Source: Palsa-744 sp963734815 (GTDB taxonomy: Bacteria; Actinomycetota; Thermoleophilia; Solirubrobacterales; Solirubrobacteraceae). From it: a DNA stretch of 64,000 nucleotides. The translations under genes were made by a program, and so were the position numbers. Location: NCBI GenBank assembly GCA_963734815.1, contig CAVTIH010000002.1:992001-1056000 (forward strand). Direction: 5' to 3'. This document shows positions 32,538 through 41,700 of the stretch, piece after piece (positions within the stretch are counted from its first letter, which is position 1; the number at the start of each line of letters is the position of its first letter). A model generated the notes under the pieces. It saw only the letters and a program-made list of their open reading frames with translations. It had not been told where the DNA came from and did no database searches.

Positions 32538-35500
32538 ATGGCGGCATCCGCGACGACTGGCCAGACGATCGACGTCGTGACCCCTGCCGCGGGCGAGTCG
32601 GTCACCGAGGGAACGATCCTCGAATGGCGCGTCAAGGTGGGCGACCCGATCAAGCTGGACGACCCGATCGTCGACATCTCCACCGACAAGGTCGACGTCG
32701 AGCTGTATGCGCCGGCCAGCGGCACCGTCAGCGAGATCCTTGCGCAGGAAGGAGACACGGTTACCGTCGGCCAGGTGATTGCGCGGATCGCCGTCGACGG
32801 GGACGCACCCGCCGGGCCGGGCGGCGACTCGCAGGGTGGCCCCGAGGGGAACGGCGGCGCGAGCGACGGCCAACCGTCGAGCGCGCAGGTCACCCCCGTG
32901 GCGGCGCGCGCCGCCGCCGTCGAGGGCGTGGACCTCGCAACCGTCTCGGGCAGCGGACCGGCGGGTCGCATCGTCAAGGCCGACGTGCTGAGCGCCGCCG
33001 CCGGCAACGGATCGACGACGACCACCACCGCATCCCCGGCGGCCCCCACACCCGCAATCGCAGCGCCAGCGGGCGCGCAGCTGATGAAGGGCAGCGCGGC
33101 GGCGCTCGCCCGCTACATGGACCTGTCGCGTTCGATCCCCACCGCCACAAGCTTCCGCACGCTCACCGTCACCGCGCTCGACGCCCGCCGGCGCGAGCTG
33201 AAGGCGGCGGGACGCAAGGTGTCGTTCACCCACCTGATCGCCTACGCGATCGCGCGCGCCGCGGCCGACATGCCGGTGATGGCGGAGCACTTCGCCGAGA
33301 TCGACGGGCGGCCCCACCGCGTCAGCGACGGGCAGGTGAACCTCGGCCTCGCGGTGGACGTCGAGAAGAAGGACGGCAGCCGCACGCTGATGGTGCCGGT
33401 GATCGAGAACGCCGCCAACATGCCCTTCGAGCGCTTCCTCGCCGCCTACGACGCACTGGTCGAGAAGGCGCGCACCAACTCGCTCACCGCCGACGACCTG
33501 CAGGGCGCCAACGTCACCCTCACCAACCCGGGCGGCCTCGGCACGATCGCCTCGGTGCCGCGCCTGATGAACGACCAGGGCACGATCGTCGCCACCGGCT
33601 CGATCGGCTACCCGGTGGGGCTCGCCGCGATCGGCGCGATGATCGGAGCGGAGAAGGTCATGACGATGACCTCCACCTACGACCACCGCGTGATCCAGGG
33701 CGCGGAGTCCGGGCGGTTCCTCGCACGGATCGAGGAGTATCTGCAGGGCGAAGGAGGCTTCTACGACGGCGTGTTTGCCTCGCTCGGTGTCGAGCTCGGC
33801 CCCGCGCCCCCGATTCCGGCGCCGGCGGCCGCTGCTGCCGCGGCGTCGGCCACCGCCGAGCAGGCGCAGCGCAGCGCGCAGCCGCGCACCGCACCCGACG
33901 AAGAGCTGCTGCAGGCGGTGCAGTCGGCGACCGCGCTGCTGAAGGCGTTCCGCACCCACGGCCACCTCGCCGCGCGCCTGGACCCCCTGGGCGTCGAGCC
34001 TGAGGGCGACCCCGCCCTGGACCCCGAGCCGCTCGGGCTGACTCCTGAGCTGATGGCGCAGATCCCGGCCAAGATCCTGCGCATGTGGGTGCCCGGCGCC
34101 ACGCTCGCCGACGCGCTGCCGCACCTGCGCGAGACCTACTGCGGCACGATCGCGTATGAGATCGAGCACATCGCATCCCACAAACAGCGCGTGTGGCTGC
34201 GCGAGAAGATCGAGTCGGGGAGCTTCCGCCAGCCGCTGACCAACGACGAGCAGCAGACGCTGCTCAAGCGCCTGATCGAGGTGGACGCGCTGGAGCGCTT
34301 CATGCACAAGGCATACCTCGGCCAGCACCAGTTCTCGATCGAGGGCCTTGACGTGACGGTGCCGATGCTCGATGAGCTGATCCAGCTGGCGGCGGCGCAC
34401 GGCGGCAAGGAGGTCGTGATCGGGATGGCGCACCGCGGGCGCCTCAACGTGCTCGCGCACAATCTTGGCCGCCCCTACGACACGATCTTCGCCGAGTTCG
34501 AGGGCGCCTCGACACTCGAGGCGGTCACCACGATCCCGCAAGGCGGGACGGGCGACGTCAAGTACCACCACGGCACCCACGGCTCCTACGAGCTGCCCGA
34601 CGGCGAGACGATCCAGGTGAACCTCGAGTCAAACCCCTCGCACCTGGAGTACGTCTCCGCGGTCGTGGAGGGCGCCACCCGCGCCGCCCAGACCACACGC
34701 AAGGGACCGCACGCCCACCAGGACACCGACGCGGCAGTGCCGATCGCGATCCACGGCGACGCCGCCTTTCCCGCGCAGGGCGTGGTCGCCGAGACGCTCA
34801 ACCTGCAGGCGCTCGACGGGTACCAGGTGGGGGGCACCGTCCACCTCATCACCAACAACCAGGTCGGGTTCACCACCGACCCCGACGACGCCCGCTCCAC
34901 GCGCTGGGCGTCGGACCTCGCGAAGGGCTTCGACGTGCCGATCATCCACGTCAACGCCGACGACGTCCCCGCGTGCGTGAGCGCCGTGCGCCTCGCATTT
35001 GCGTTCCGCAGGGAATTCGGCCACGACGTGCTGATCGACCTGATCGGGTACCGCCGCTTCGGTCACAACGAGTCCGACGAGCCCGCCTACACGCAGCCGG
35101 AGATGTACGCGAAGATCAAGGGCCACAAGCGTGTGGCGGAACTGTGGGGCGAGCGCCTCACCGCCGAAGGGGTCGTCACCAAGGAGCAGATCGACCATAT
35201 CGCGCAGGGCGTGTGGGACAACCTCACCACCCTGCACCAGCGCCTGAAGGCAAAGATCGCGGCGGCCTCCCAACACGGCGGGGGCACCGGCGAATACCAG
35301 CTCGACCGCTCACCCTCGCCCGAAGTGCAGACGGCGGTGCCCGCCGATCGGCTGCGCGAGCTGGGGATGCAGCTGCTGCGCACACCCGAGGGTTTCACCG
35401 TGCACCCCAAGCTCGTCAAACAGCTCGAGCGCCGCCGCGCCGCCCTGCAGGAGAGCCACGGCGCCGGCGATGAGCCCGCCCGCCTGGACTGGGCCCACGC

Positions 35501-36557
35501 GGAGGCGCTCGCGTACGCCTCGCTGCTGACCGACGGCACCCCCGTGCGGCTCACCGGCCAGGACACCGAGCGGGGCACCTTCTCGCAGCGCCACCTCGTG
35601 CTGCATGACGCCAAGACCGGCCAGACGTTCTGCCCGATCCAGAGCCTCTCCGAGGCGCTGGCGCCGTTTGAGCTGCACAACAGCCCGCTCTCGGAGCTGG
35701 CGTGCATGGGCTTCGAGTACGGCTACTCCCAAGAGGCCCCCGAGACGCTCGTGCTGTGGGAGGCGCAGTTCGGCGACTTCGTCAACTCCGCGCAGGTGAT
35801 CGTCGACCAGTTCATCGTCTCCGGCCTGGCCAAGTGGGGACAGACCTCCCGTCTGACGCTGCTGCTGCCCCACGGCTACGAGGGCTCCGGCCCCGAGCAC
35901 TCCTCCGCGCGCTTGGAGCGTTTCCTCGCGCTGGCGGCGGAGGGCAACATCCGCGTGGCCAACCTGACGACGCCCGCCCAGTACTTCCACCTGCTGCGCC
36001 GCCAGGCGCGCATCGCCAAGCAGCGCCCGCTCGTGATCATGACCCCGAAGTCGCTGCTGCGGCTACCGCAAGCCGCCAGCGACATCGCCGACCTCGCCGA
36101 GGACAGCCGCTTCCAGCCGGTACTCCCCGAGCCCGGCGTGCAGGACGAGAAGGTCACGCGCCTGGTTCTATGCACCGGCAAGATCTACTACGACCTCGTG
36201 GGCCACCCCGACCGCCAGAACAGCGAGGCTGTGGCCGTCGGCCGCGTGGAGCTGCTCTACCCCTTCCCCGAAGGGCAGATCCTCGCGCTGATCGCCCGCT
36301 ATCCCAACCTGCGCGAGGTCGTGTGGGCCCAGGAAGAGCCCCGCAACATGGGCGCCCGCGCGCACATGTTCCCGCGCCTCATGCAAATCCTCTCCCGGGA
36401 CGTCCACTTCGGCTACATCGGGCGCCCCGAGCGCGCCTCGCCAGGCGAGGGCTACCCGGCCGCGCACGCCGCCGAACAGTCGCGCATCGTGCGCACCGCG
36501 CTGGACCTCAGCCTCGACACCTCCCAGTATCCCCGCAAGACGCCGGGGGAGCGGTAG
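32538..36557 (+). CDS. kgd: 2-oxoglutarate dehydrogenase, fused lipoyl-E3BD-E2-E1 (Kgd-type)
   Basis: 1339 residues. Order of domains: a lipoyl domain with the DKVDVE lysine at residue 51; a Pro/Gly-rich linker; a peripheral-subunit-binding-like stretch (TPVAARAAAVEGVDLATVSG, about 118-150); the E2 acyltransferase core ending in DHRVIQG (His383); then a full SucA-type thiamine-dependent E1 (HGDAAFPAQGVVAETLNLQA, LITNNQVGFTTDP, VWAQEEPRNMGA near the end). It converts 2-oxoglutarate to succinyl-CoA with a lipoamide dehydrogenase partner encoded elsewhere. Characterised mycobacterial/corynebacterial fusions lack the lipoyl domain, so this version is more complete. Confidence 0.95.
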   Translation: MAASATTGQTIDVVTPAAGESVTEGTILEWRVKVGDPIKLDDPIVDISTDKVDVELYAPASGTVSEILAQEGDTVTVGQVIARIAVDGDAPAGPGGDSQGGPEGNGGASDGQPSSAQVTPVAARAAAVEGVDLATVSGSGPAGRIVKADVLSAAAGNGSTTTTTASPAAPTPAIAAPAGAQLMKGSAAALARYMDLSRSIPTATSFRTLTVTALDARRRELKAAGRKVSFTHLIAYAIARAAADMPVMAEHFAEIDGRPHRVSDGQVNLGLAVDVEKKDGSRTLMVPVIENAANMPFERFLAAYDALVEKARTNSLTADDLQGANVTLTNPGGLGTIASVPRLMNDQGTIVATGSIGYPVGLAAIGAMIGAEKVMTMTSTYDHRVIQGAESGRFLARIEEYLQGEGGFYDGVFASLGVELGPAPPIPAPAAAAAAASATAEQAQRSAQPRTAPDEELLQAVQSATALLKAFRTHGHLAARLDPLGVEPEGDPALDPEPLGLTPELMAQIPAKILRMWVPGATLADALPHLRETYCGTIAYEIEHIASHKQRVWLREKIESGSFRQPLTNDEQQTLLKRLIEVDALERFMHKAYLGQHQFSIEGLDVTVPMLDELIQLAAAHGGKEVVIGMAHRGRLNVLAHNLGRPYDTIFAEFEGASTLEAVTTIPQGGTGDVKYHHGTHGSYELPDGETIQVNLESNPSHLEYVSAVVEGATRAAQTTRKGPHAHQDTDAAVPIAIHGDAAFPAQGVVAETLNLQALDGYQVGGTVHLITNNQVGFTTDPDDARSTRWASDLAKGFDVPIIHVNADDVPACVSAVRLAFAFRREFGHDVLIDLIGYRRFGHNESDEPAYTQPEMYAKIKGHKRVAELWGERLTAEGVVTKEQIDHIAQGVWDNLTTLHQRLKAKIAAASQHGGGTGEYQLDRSPSPEVQTAVPADRLRELGMQLLRTPEGFTVHPKLVKQLERRRAALQESHGAGDEPARLDWAHAEALAYASLLTDGTPVRLTGQDTERGTFSQRHLVLHDAKTGQTFCPIQSLSEALAPFELHNSPLSELACMGFEYGYSQEAPETLVLWEAQFGDFVNSAQVIVDQFIVSGLAKWGQTSRLTLLLPHGYEGSGPEHSSARLERFLALAAEGNIRVANLTTPAQYFHLLRRQARIAKQRPLVIMTPKSLLRLPQAASDIADLAEDSRFQPVLPEPGVQDEKVTRLVLCTGKIYYDLVGHPDRQNSEAVAVGRVELLYPFPEGQILALIARYPNLREVVWAQEEPRNMGARAHMFPRLMQILSRDVHFGYIGRPERASPGEGYPAAHAAEQSRIVRTALDLSLDTSQYPRKTPGER

Positions 36558-36566
36558 GCTCCGTCG

Positions 36567-36632
36567 ATGCTGTGGCGACGCTTCAAGAACGTCTTTGCCC
36601 AGTGGCGCCGCAAGCGCCGCGCGCGGCGATGA
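36567..36632 (+). CDS. 21-residue arginine-rich mini-ORF overlapping the bicupin start
   Basis: ATG 36567 to TGA 36632 encodes MLWRRFKNVFAQWRR, then KRRARR. Its TGA overlaps the ATG of the bicupin gene (ATGA). It fills the gap between kgd and the bicupin. It may be a translated leader that couples the two or a short basic peptide; the call rests only on the overlap. Confidence 0.35.
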   Translation: MLWRRFKNVFAQWRRKRRARR

Positions 36633-37549
36633 CGATCGCCAACCTGCACCAGAGTCCCTCACGCGAGTTCGCGATCGGCCACATCAAGGGCATGTGGCGC
36701 GATCTCGGACGTGAGGTCGGCACACGCAGGGTGGGCCTGCGCCGCATCGAGATCGCCGAGGGGCACTTCTCCACCCCCGCCCACGACCACGGCGCCGACG
36801 AGGAGATCTTCTTCGTGCTCGGCGGCGAGGGGCTGCTGTGGCAGGACGGCAAGACCTGCGAGGTTGGGCCCGGCGATTGCATCGTGCACAGGCCAAAGCG
36901 CGGCCCGCACACGCTGCGCGGCGCCACGGGGGGGCTCGATGTGCTCGTCTTCGGCCAGCGACTCGACGCGGCGCTGACCGCGCTGCCCCGCGCTGGCGTG
37001 GCGTGGTCGTTCCCGCGCTGGGTGGAGCTCGGCGACGGCGACCCGCCGTTCGCCCGCGAGGCCGCGGCCGGTGCTCCCGAGTGCCCGCCTCCAGAGGCGC
37101 AGCGCCCGCGCAACGTGGTCGCCCTCGCCGACGTGCCCGCCGTCTTCGACGGACGAGCCCGGCGCTGCGGCCGGGCGGCGGGAGCCGTCGCGACCGGCTT
37201 GAACCACGTGGTTCTGCCCCCGGGGGGACGGGGCGCCTCGGCGCACTGCCACTCGGCGGAGGAGGAGCTCTTCGTGGTGCTCGACGGTGGCGGCGTTCTG
37301 GAGCTGTGGGGAGGTGGCGCCGAGCGCCCCGAGGAGCATCACCTGCGCCCCGGCGACACCATCTCGCGCCTGGCCGGGAGCGGCGTCGCACACGCGCTCC
37401 GTCCCGGCGAGCAGGGACTAACATACCTGGCCTACGGCACCCGCGAGCCGAACGACATGTGCTTCTACCCCGAGTCCGGGCGCGTCTCGCTGCGCGGCCT
37501 CGGCATCGCCCTGCGCTCCCCCGAGATCGATTACCTGCCCGACCTCTGA
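36629..37549 (+). CDS. Two-domain cupin protein
   Basis: 306 residues with two cupin barrels. The first (about 45-110) has PAHDHGADEEIFFVLGGEGL and GPGDCIVHRPKRGPHTLRG; the second (about 190-265) has SAHCHSAEEELFVVLDGGGV and LRPGDTISRLAGSGVAHAL. Metal-binding His and Glu are present in both. Such bicupins are often dioxygenases or sugar isomerases, but no specific subfamily is recognised. It starts inside the end of a 21-codon ORF. Confidence 0.85.
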   Translation: MTIANLHQSPSREFAIGHIKGMWRDLGREVGTRRVGLRRIEIAEGHFSTPAHDHGADEEIFFVLGGEGLLWQDGKTCEVGPGDCIVHRPKRGPHTLRGATGGLDVLVFGQRLDAALTALPRAGVAWSFPRWVELGDGDPPFAREAAAGAPECPPPEAQRPRNVVALADVPAVFDGRARRCGRAAGAVATGLNHVVLPPGGRGASAHCHSAEEELFVVLDGGGVLELWGGGAERPEEHHLRPGDTISRLAGSGVAHALRPGEQGLTYLAYGTREPNDMCFYPESGRVSLRGLGIALRSPEIDYLPDL

Positions 37550-37572
37550 GCGGTAGGGCTACCCGGGACCGC
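37550..37572. terminator. Possible stem-loop terminator between convergent genes
   Basis: GCGGT, GGG, loop CTA, CCC, ACCGC can pair with small bulges immediately after the bicupin stop, with a minus-strand gene converging from the other side. No U-run. Confidence 0.3.
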
Positions 37573-37604
37573 CCTCGTTCAGAGTACTGGGATCGCTCGA
37601 CAAC

Positions 37605-38756
37605 TCAGCTGACCCTGACCGGCTTGGCGCTGGCCTCACCACTCGCCAGGGAGAGCAGGCACTCCGCCGCGAACGGGTGGTGCTCTGCGTGAGCCAATCG
37701 CTTCCTGCCCGCAGGCGTCAGACGCAGCGCGATGCTCGCGCTCTTGCCCACCGCCAGCGAGAACGAGCCCTTGGCAAGGATCAGGGTCTCCGGGCCCAAC
37801 ACCACCCTCGCGCCCTCGCGGTGCCTGGCGACGACCTGCGTAGTCAGCTCCACCAACCCGTGGCAGGGGGCGCCACTGCACTCCAGCTTGACGTGCACCA
37901 GCCCCGAACGTCCTGGCTTGAGAACCCCCATTGAGGTGACTTTGACTCGCGGTTGCGGCCCCGTCGACTTGGCTGGTCCCGTTGGGGTTCCAGGCGCAGT
38001 GGGAGCTCCCGTGGTCGGGGGCAACGTGGGAGGCTTTGGCGCAAGCGCGGCATCGATTCCCGAGACGGTGCTCCCGAGAAGCACCGACACCGCGTCCGCT
38101 TCGGAGAGCGCGGCCCTGCCGTTGTAATACTGCACCGCATACTGCGGCGGGTCGGCGAAGCCGACCTTGTATTCGCCGCCTATCAACCCCGTGATCGTGT
38201 ATTCGCCGTTGGCGTTGGTAAACGCGCACCCGCCGCTTTCGGGGTTGAAGCCAAACGCACACACGATCGCCCGCTCGATCGCCGCCCCCGTCGAGGCATC
38301 CGTCACCCTGCCGGCGATCCGACCGCCTTCGGTGAGCTTCGCGTCGATCCCCGAGACGGTGCCGCCGGCGGTGACCGTCACCGGCTGCGCTTCGGCATAC
38401 GCGGACTTTCCGTTGTAGAACTGGGTGACGTAGTTGAGTTCGCCCATGAACGGTGACCCGAACCCGACGATGTATTCCCCACTCGCCAGGCCCGAGATCG
38501 TGTATTCGCCGTTGGCCGCGGTGGTGGGGCATTGGGCGAGTTCTTCTTCGGTGCCTTCTTCTTCGGTTTCGCCGCCGCCCCCTGGCTCTTCATCGCTCGT
38601 CTTTGGAAACGCGCAGACTTCGATTCCGGCGATCGGCGCTTCGGTCGCCGCGTTCGTCACCTTCCCGGCGATCTTCCCGCCTTCGGCCGCCTGTGCGAGG
38701 GAGGTCGTGCAGGCGGCGAGGACGAAAACCGCAAAGAGAGCGATTGCCAGTCGCAT
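37605..38756 (-). CDS. Secreted protein with two carboxypeptidase-regulatory-like domains
   Basis: 383 residues. The signal peptide MRLAIALFAVFVLAACTTSL could be a lipoprotein signal (lipobox LAAC) or be cleaved at AQA-A. Two similar domains follow: KIAGKVTNAATEAPIAGIEV ... NGEYTISGLASGEYIVGF and RIAGRVTDASTGAAIERAIV ... NGEYTITGLIGGEYKVGF, each ending in a VSGIDAKL-like strand. Then come a Pro/Thr linker and a C-terminal beta-domain (VTSMGVLKPGRSGLVHVKLE ... AGRKRLAHAEHHPF). Likely a surface-exposed adhesive or structural protein. Confidence 0.85.
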   Translation of the reverse strand: MRLAIALFAVFVLAACTTSLAQAAEGGKIAGKVTNAATEAPIAGIEVCAFPKTSDEEPGGGGETEEEGTEEELAQCPTTAANGEYTISGLASGEYIVGFGSPFMGELNYVTQFYNGKSAYAEAQPVTVTAGGTVSGIDAKLTEGGRIAGRVTDASTGAAIERAIVCAFGFNPESGGCAFTNANGEYTITGLIGGEYKVGFADPPQYAVQYYNGRAALSEADAVSVLLGSTVSGIDAALAPKPPTLPPTTGAPTAPGTPTGPAKSTGPQPRVKVTSMGVLKPGRSGLVHVKLECSGAPCHGLVELTTQVVARHREGARVVLGPETLILAKGSFSLAVGKSASIALRLTPAGRKRLAHAEHHPFAAECLLSLASGEASAKPVRVS

Positions 38757-38765
38757 TGGGATCCG

Positions 38766-39596
38766 CTACCGCCCTCGCCACACCGGCTGGCGCTTCTCCT
38801 TGAACGCGGAGGCGCCCTCTTTGGCGTCCGCGGAGGCGAACACCGGGCCCGAAATCGCCGCCTGGCGCTCCCACATCTCGGCGGTGGACCAGTCGAACTG
38901 CTCTTGCAGGATCTGCTTGGAGGCAATCAGCGCGAGCGGGCCGTTCTTGGCGAGCGTCGCCGCGAGCTCCAGTGCGCCCTCGACGGCGCCTCCCGGCTCG
39001 GCGAGCCGATTGACCACGCCGAGCTCGTGGAAGCGCTCGGCCGGCATCGTGTCGCCGGTGAGCGCCAGCTCCATCACCACGTGGTAGGGCATCCGCCGCG
39101 GCAGTCGCAGCAGCGCGCCGCCGGCGGCCACCAGCGAGCGCTTGGCCTCGGGGATGCCGAGCTTCGCGCCTTTCGCGGCGACAATCAGATCGCAAGCAAG
39201 CGCCACCTCCATGCCGCCCGCCACCGCGAAGCCCTCGATCGCCGCGATCAACGGCTTGCGCGCGGAGCGCTGGGCGATGCCCGCGAAGCCGCGGTCACCA
39301 AACCAAGGTGATTCGCCGCGCACGAACGCGCCAAGGTCCATGCCGGCGCAGAAGAAGCCCCCCGCCCCGGTGAGGATCCCCACGGCGAGCTGCTCGTCGG
39401 AGTCGAGCTCCTCCAGCGCGTGGGCCACGCCCTCGGCGACGGCGGCGTTGACGGCGTTGCGCACCTGGGGGCGATTCAGCGTGATCAGCAGCACGCCTCC
39501 GCGGCGCTCGGTCAGGACCGCGGGTGGGTCGGTGGGGGGCGTGCCGGTCGTGGAAATGCCCGCGGTCGCGTCGGTGGTGGTGGCGTCGTTTGTCAT
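38766..39596 (-). CDS. Enoyl-CoA hydratase/isomerase family protein
   Basis: 276 residues from ATG 39596; the first 30 residues are Thr/Pro-rich and probably flexible. Crotonase features: ITLNRPQVRNAVNAA, GGFFCAGMDLGAFVRGE (first oxyanion-hole strand), AIEGFAVAGGMEVALACDL (second, with the catalytic-type Glu), IPEAKRSLVAAGGALLRLPR. It acts on acyl-CoA thioesters; the precise reaction is not readable. An upstream frame to 39680 is not supported. Confidence 0.92.
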   Translation of the reverse strand: MTNDATTTDATAGISTTGTPPTDPPAVLTERRGGVLLITLNRPQVRNAVNAAVAEGVAHALEELDSDEQLAVGILTGAGGFFCAGMDLGAFVRGESPWFGDRGFAGIAQRSARKPLIAAIEGFAVAGGMEVALACDLIVAAKGAKLGIPEAKRSLVAAGGALLRLPRRMPYHVVMELALTGDTMPAERFHELGVVNRLAEPGGAVEGALELAATLAKNGPLALIASKQILQEQFDWSTAEMWERQAAISGPVFASADAKEGASAFKEKRQPVWRGR

Positions 39597-39731
39597 TGCC
39601 GGAGGGTACCTACCGACGCGCCGTCGCCGCAAGGGCGTGCGCTGGCAAATCAGCTGGACCGTACCGAACGGACGTTGCACGGGGCGCCAGTCGTCCGAGC
39701 GTCTGCCCCAGGTCGATAGCCCCGCCCTCCC

Positions 39732-40424
39732 CTACGCCGCAAACAGCTTCAGCTCCGGCTCGCGCTCGCCGCGCAGCACCTCCAGATCGACCTCGACGCA
39801 ATCGATCCCGCGGGCCTCTGCAAGCACCCGCGCCTGCGGCTTGATCCGCTGCGCCGCCAGCACGCCGCGGCAGGCGCCGAGCGCGGGGTCGTGGCGAATG
39901 CGCTCCAGGTAGCGCGTCAGCTGCTCGACCGCATCGATCGTGGCGATCCGCTTGATCTCCACCGCCACCCACTCGTCCCCGGCGTCGCGGCACATCAGAT
40001 CGACCGGGCCGATGTCCGTGGGCCACTCGCGGCGGACCAGCCGGAAGCCCTCGCCGCACCACTCCGGGGCGTCCGCGAGCAGCTCCTGCAGCTCGCGCTC
40101 CAAGCCCTCCTTCTCCAGCGACACCAGCGTGTCCAGCTCGTGCTCGATGTCCGACAGCACCTCGGCGATGGCGATCTCCAGGCGATCCTCCTGGCGCTGC
40201 TTGCGCACGGTCAGATGCGTCAACATGCCCTGCGGGTCGGCCTGCGCTTCGAGGACCGTCGGCGGGGTCATCCAGTTCAGCGGCTTCACGTTTGGCCCGC
40301 CGCCGTCGGCCCACACCATGAACGTGCCGTCGGCCTTGTGCATCAGCAACCGCACCGCCTCGGGCAGCACCGTCGTCAGACGGCCGATGTATGAGACCTC
40401 ACAGCGGGCCACGATCAGGCGCAC
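39732..40424 (-). CDS. nucS: Endonuclease NucS (mismatch-specific)
   Basis: 230 residues, starting MRLIVARCEVSYIGRL. The N-terminal domain shows VKPLNWMTPPTVLEAQ. The C-terminal RecB-like nuclease has PTDIGPVDLMCRDAGDEWVA, VEIKRIATIDAVEQLTRYLE, with the D...E-x-K catalytic residues in DLMCRD and VEIKR. NucS carries out mismatch repair in actinobacteria that lack MutS/MutL, cutting both strands at mismatches. It lies 53 nt after tatA on the same strand. Confidence 0.95.
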   Translation of the reverse strand: MRLIVARCEVSYIGRLTTVLPEAVRLLMHKADGTFMVWADGGGPNVKPLNWMTPPTVLEAQADPQGMLTHLTVRKQRQEDRLEIAIAEVLSDIEHELDTLVSLEKEGLERELQELLADAPEWCGEGFRLVRREWPTDIGPVDLMCRDAGDEWVAVEIKRIATIDAVEQLTRYLERIRHDPALGACRGVLAAQRIKPQARVLAEARGIDCVEVDLEVLRGEREPELKLFAA

Positions 40425-40477
40425 CTCGGAAACCTATCCCGCGCGGCGGACCGCACCACCAACGCCGGGGCTCGAGC

Positions 40478-40687
40478 CTACTCAGGCTCCCGCTCGGGCT
40501 CGGGCGCAGGCTCGGCCAGCTGCCCGGCCGGCGGTGGCTCGTCCACCACGCCGCCGTTCAGCGCCTCGCGGAACTCGCGGATGCTCTTGCCGGCCGCGCG
40601 CGTCAGTTCGGGAAGGCGCTTGGGGCCCAGCACGACCAGCGCCACTGCCGCGAGAAACGCGAGGTGCACAGGGTTCTCGATGCCCAC
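40478..40687 (-). CDS. tatA: Sec-independent translocase protein TatA/E family
   Basis: 69 residues: a single N-terminal TM helix (NPVHLAFLAAVALVVLGPKR), the FxP/GPKRLPEL hinge and an amphipathic helix (AAGKSIREFREALNGG), then an acidic Pro/Glu tail. This is the TatA/TatB-like pore component exporting folded proteins. Consistent with the Tat-like signal of the DUF1501 protein elsewhere in the window. Confidence 0.92.
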   Translation of the reverse strand: MGIENPVHLAFLAAVALVVLGPKRLPELTRAAGKSIREFREALNGGVVDEPPPAGQLAEPAPEPEREPE

Positions 40688-40862
40688 ACATTCAGGCTAG
40701 CGCGCCCACGCGCACGCACAAGCACCGCATCCACCGAAGACCCACCGCGCCTCGCGGCCACCTCGCGCGTTGCTCGCGTTCGCTCTCGCATGGGCTCTCA
40801 AGCGGCACTCGGACACGGTTCGTGAGGATCGTGCCAGCCGATCCGCGCCGTACCCTGCACCC

Positions 40863-41579
40863 GTGGACCAGGCCTCCCCCTCCCCCTCGGCCTCCCCCTC
40901 TCCCTCCCCCTCTCCGACCTCTCCCGGCCGGCCCTACCCGCCGCCGCCCGCCTCCGAGCCCTTCTGGCCGGCGCAGGCGACGATCCTGGCGGCGATCGCC
41001 CTGCAGGTGGCGCTCCCCAAGCGGCTGACCGCGGGGCCGCCGTGGCTGGTGCCCTCGCTGGAGGCCGCGCTGCTGCTCGGGATGTTCATGGCCACGCCTC
41101 GTCAACTCGAGCACGAGCACCCACGCCGGCGGCGCGTGGCGCTCAGCCTGACCGCGTTCGTGAGCGCCGCCAACATCTACTCGCTTGCTGCGCTCAGCAG
41201 CCTGCTGCTGCACCGCAACGTGCAGAGCGGGACCGAGCTGATCACCTCCGGGGTGCTGATCTGGATGACCAACTTCCTGATCTTCGCCCTCTGGTACTGG
41301 GAGACGGACCGCGGCGGCCCCGGGCGCCGCGCCGCCGGGCAGGATCGGGCGCCGGACTTCCTCTTCCCGCAGATGAGCGACGACCGCATCGAGCCGCTGT
41401 ACTGGCGCCCGAAGTTCATCGACTACCTGTACGTCTCGCTCACCAACGCCACCGCGTTCTCCCCCACCGACACGATGCCGCTCACCTCCACCGCCAAGAG
41501 CATCATGGGCTTGCAGGCGATCGTCTCGCTGGTGACGATCGGCCTGATCGTGTCTCGCGCGGTGAACATCCTGGGCTGA
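40863..41579 (+). CDS. DUF1345 family membrane protein
   Basis: 238 residues from GTG 40863. The N-terminus is a Ser/Pro-rich tract encoded by repeated TCCCCC units, followed by four or five TM helices. The diagnostic C-terminal end is YLYVSLTNATAFSPTDTMPL, TSTAKSIMGLQAIVSLVTIG, LIVSRAVNILG, a strong DUF1345 match. Function unknown. An upstream in-frame start at 40770 would add 31 unconserved residues. Confidence 0.88.
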   Translation: MDQASPSPSASPSPSPSPTSPGRPYPPPPASEPFWPAQATILAAIALQVALPKRLTAGPPWLVPSLEAALLLGMFMATPRQLEHEHPRRRRVALSLTAFVSAANIYSLAALSSLLLHRNVQSGTELITSGVLIWMTNFLIFALWYWETDRGGPGRRAAGQDRAPDFLFPQMSDDRIEPLYWRPKFIDYLYVSLTNATAFSPTDTMPLTSTAKSIMGLQAIVSLVTIGLIVSRAVNILG

Positions 41580-41642
41580 TGTGATCACCCTGGGCTGACC
41601 GGAGCCCGGAGCGGGTAGATGCATTCTTTTGCGCCCCCAACC

Positions 41643-41676
41643 ACTTTACAAAATGAAGGGTTTGGGCCTGAAAAGT
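41643..41676 (+). repeat. Conserved 34-bp intergenic element, copy 2
   Basis: Second copy of the element at 31236-31269 (29/34 identical), with stem CUUUA/UGAAG preserved through a G-U pair. Lies after the DUF1345 stop and just before a tandem-repeat tract. Confidence 0.6.
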
Positions 41677-41700
41677 TAACATCAACTGGCGCCACCCGAA

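Noticed and set aside
32256..34580. 774-residue minus-strand ORF opposite kgd
   Set aside because: It is the antisense shadow of the highly conserved lipoyl/E2 region; high GC leaves the third frame open. Its product is Arg/His-rich with no family motif.
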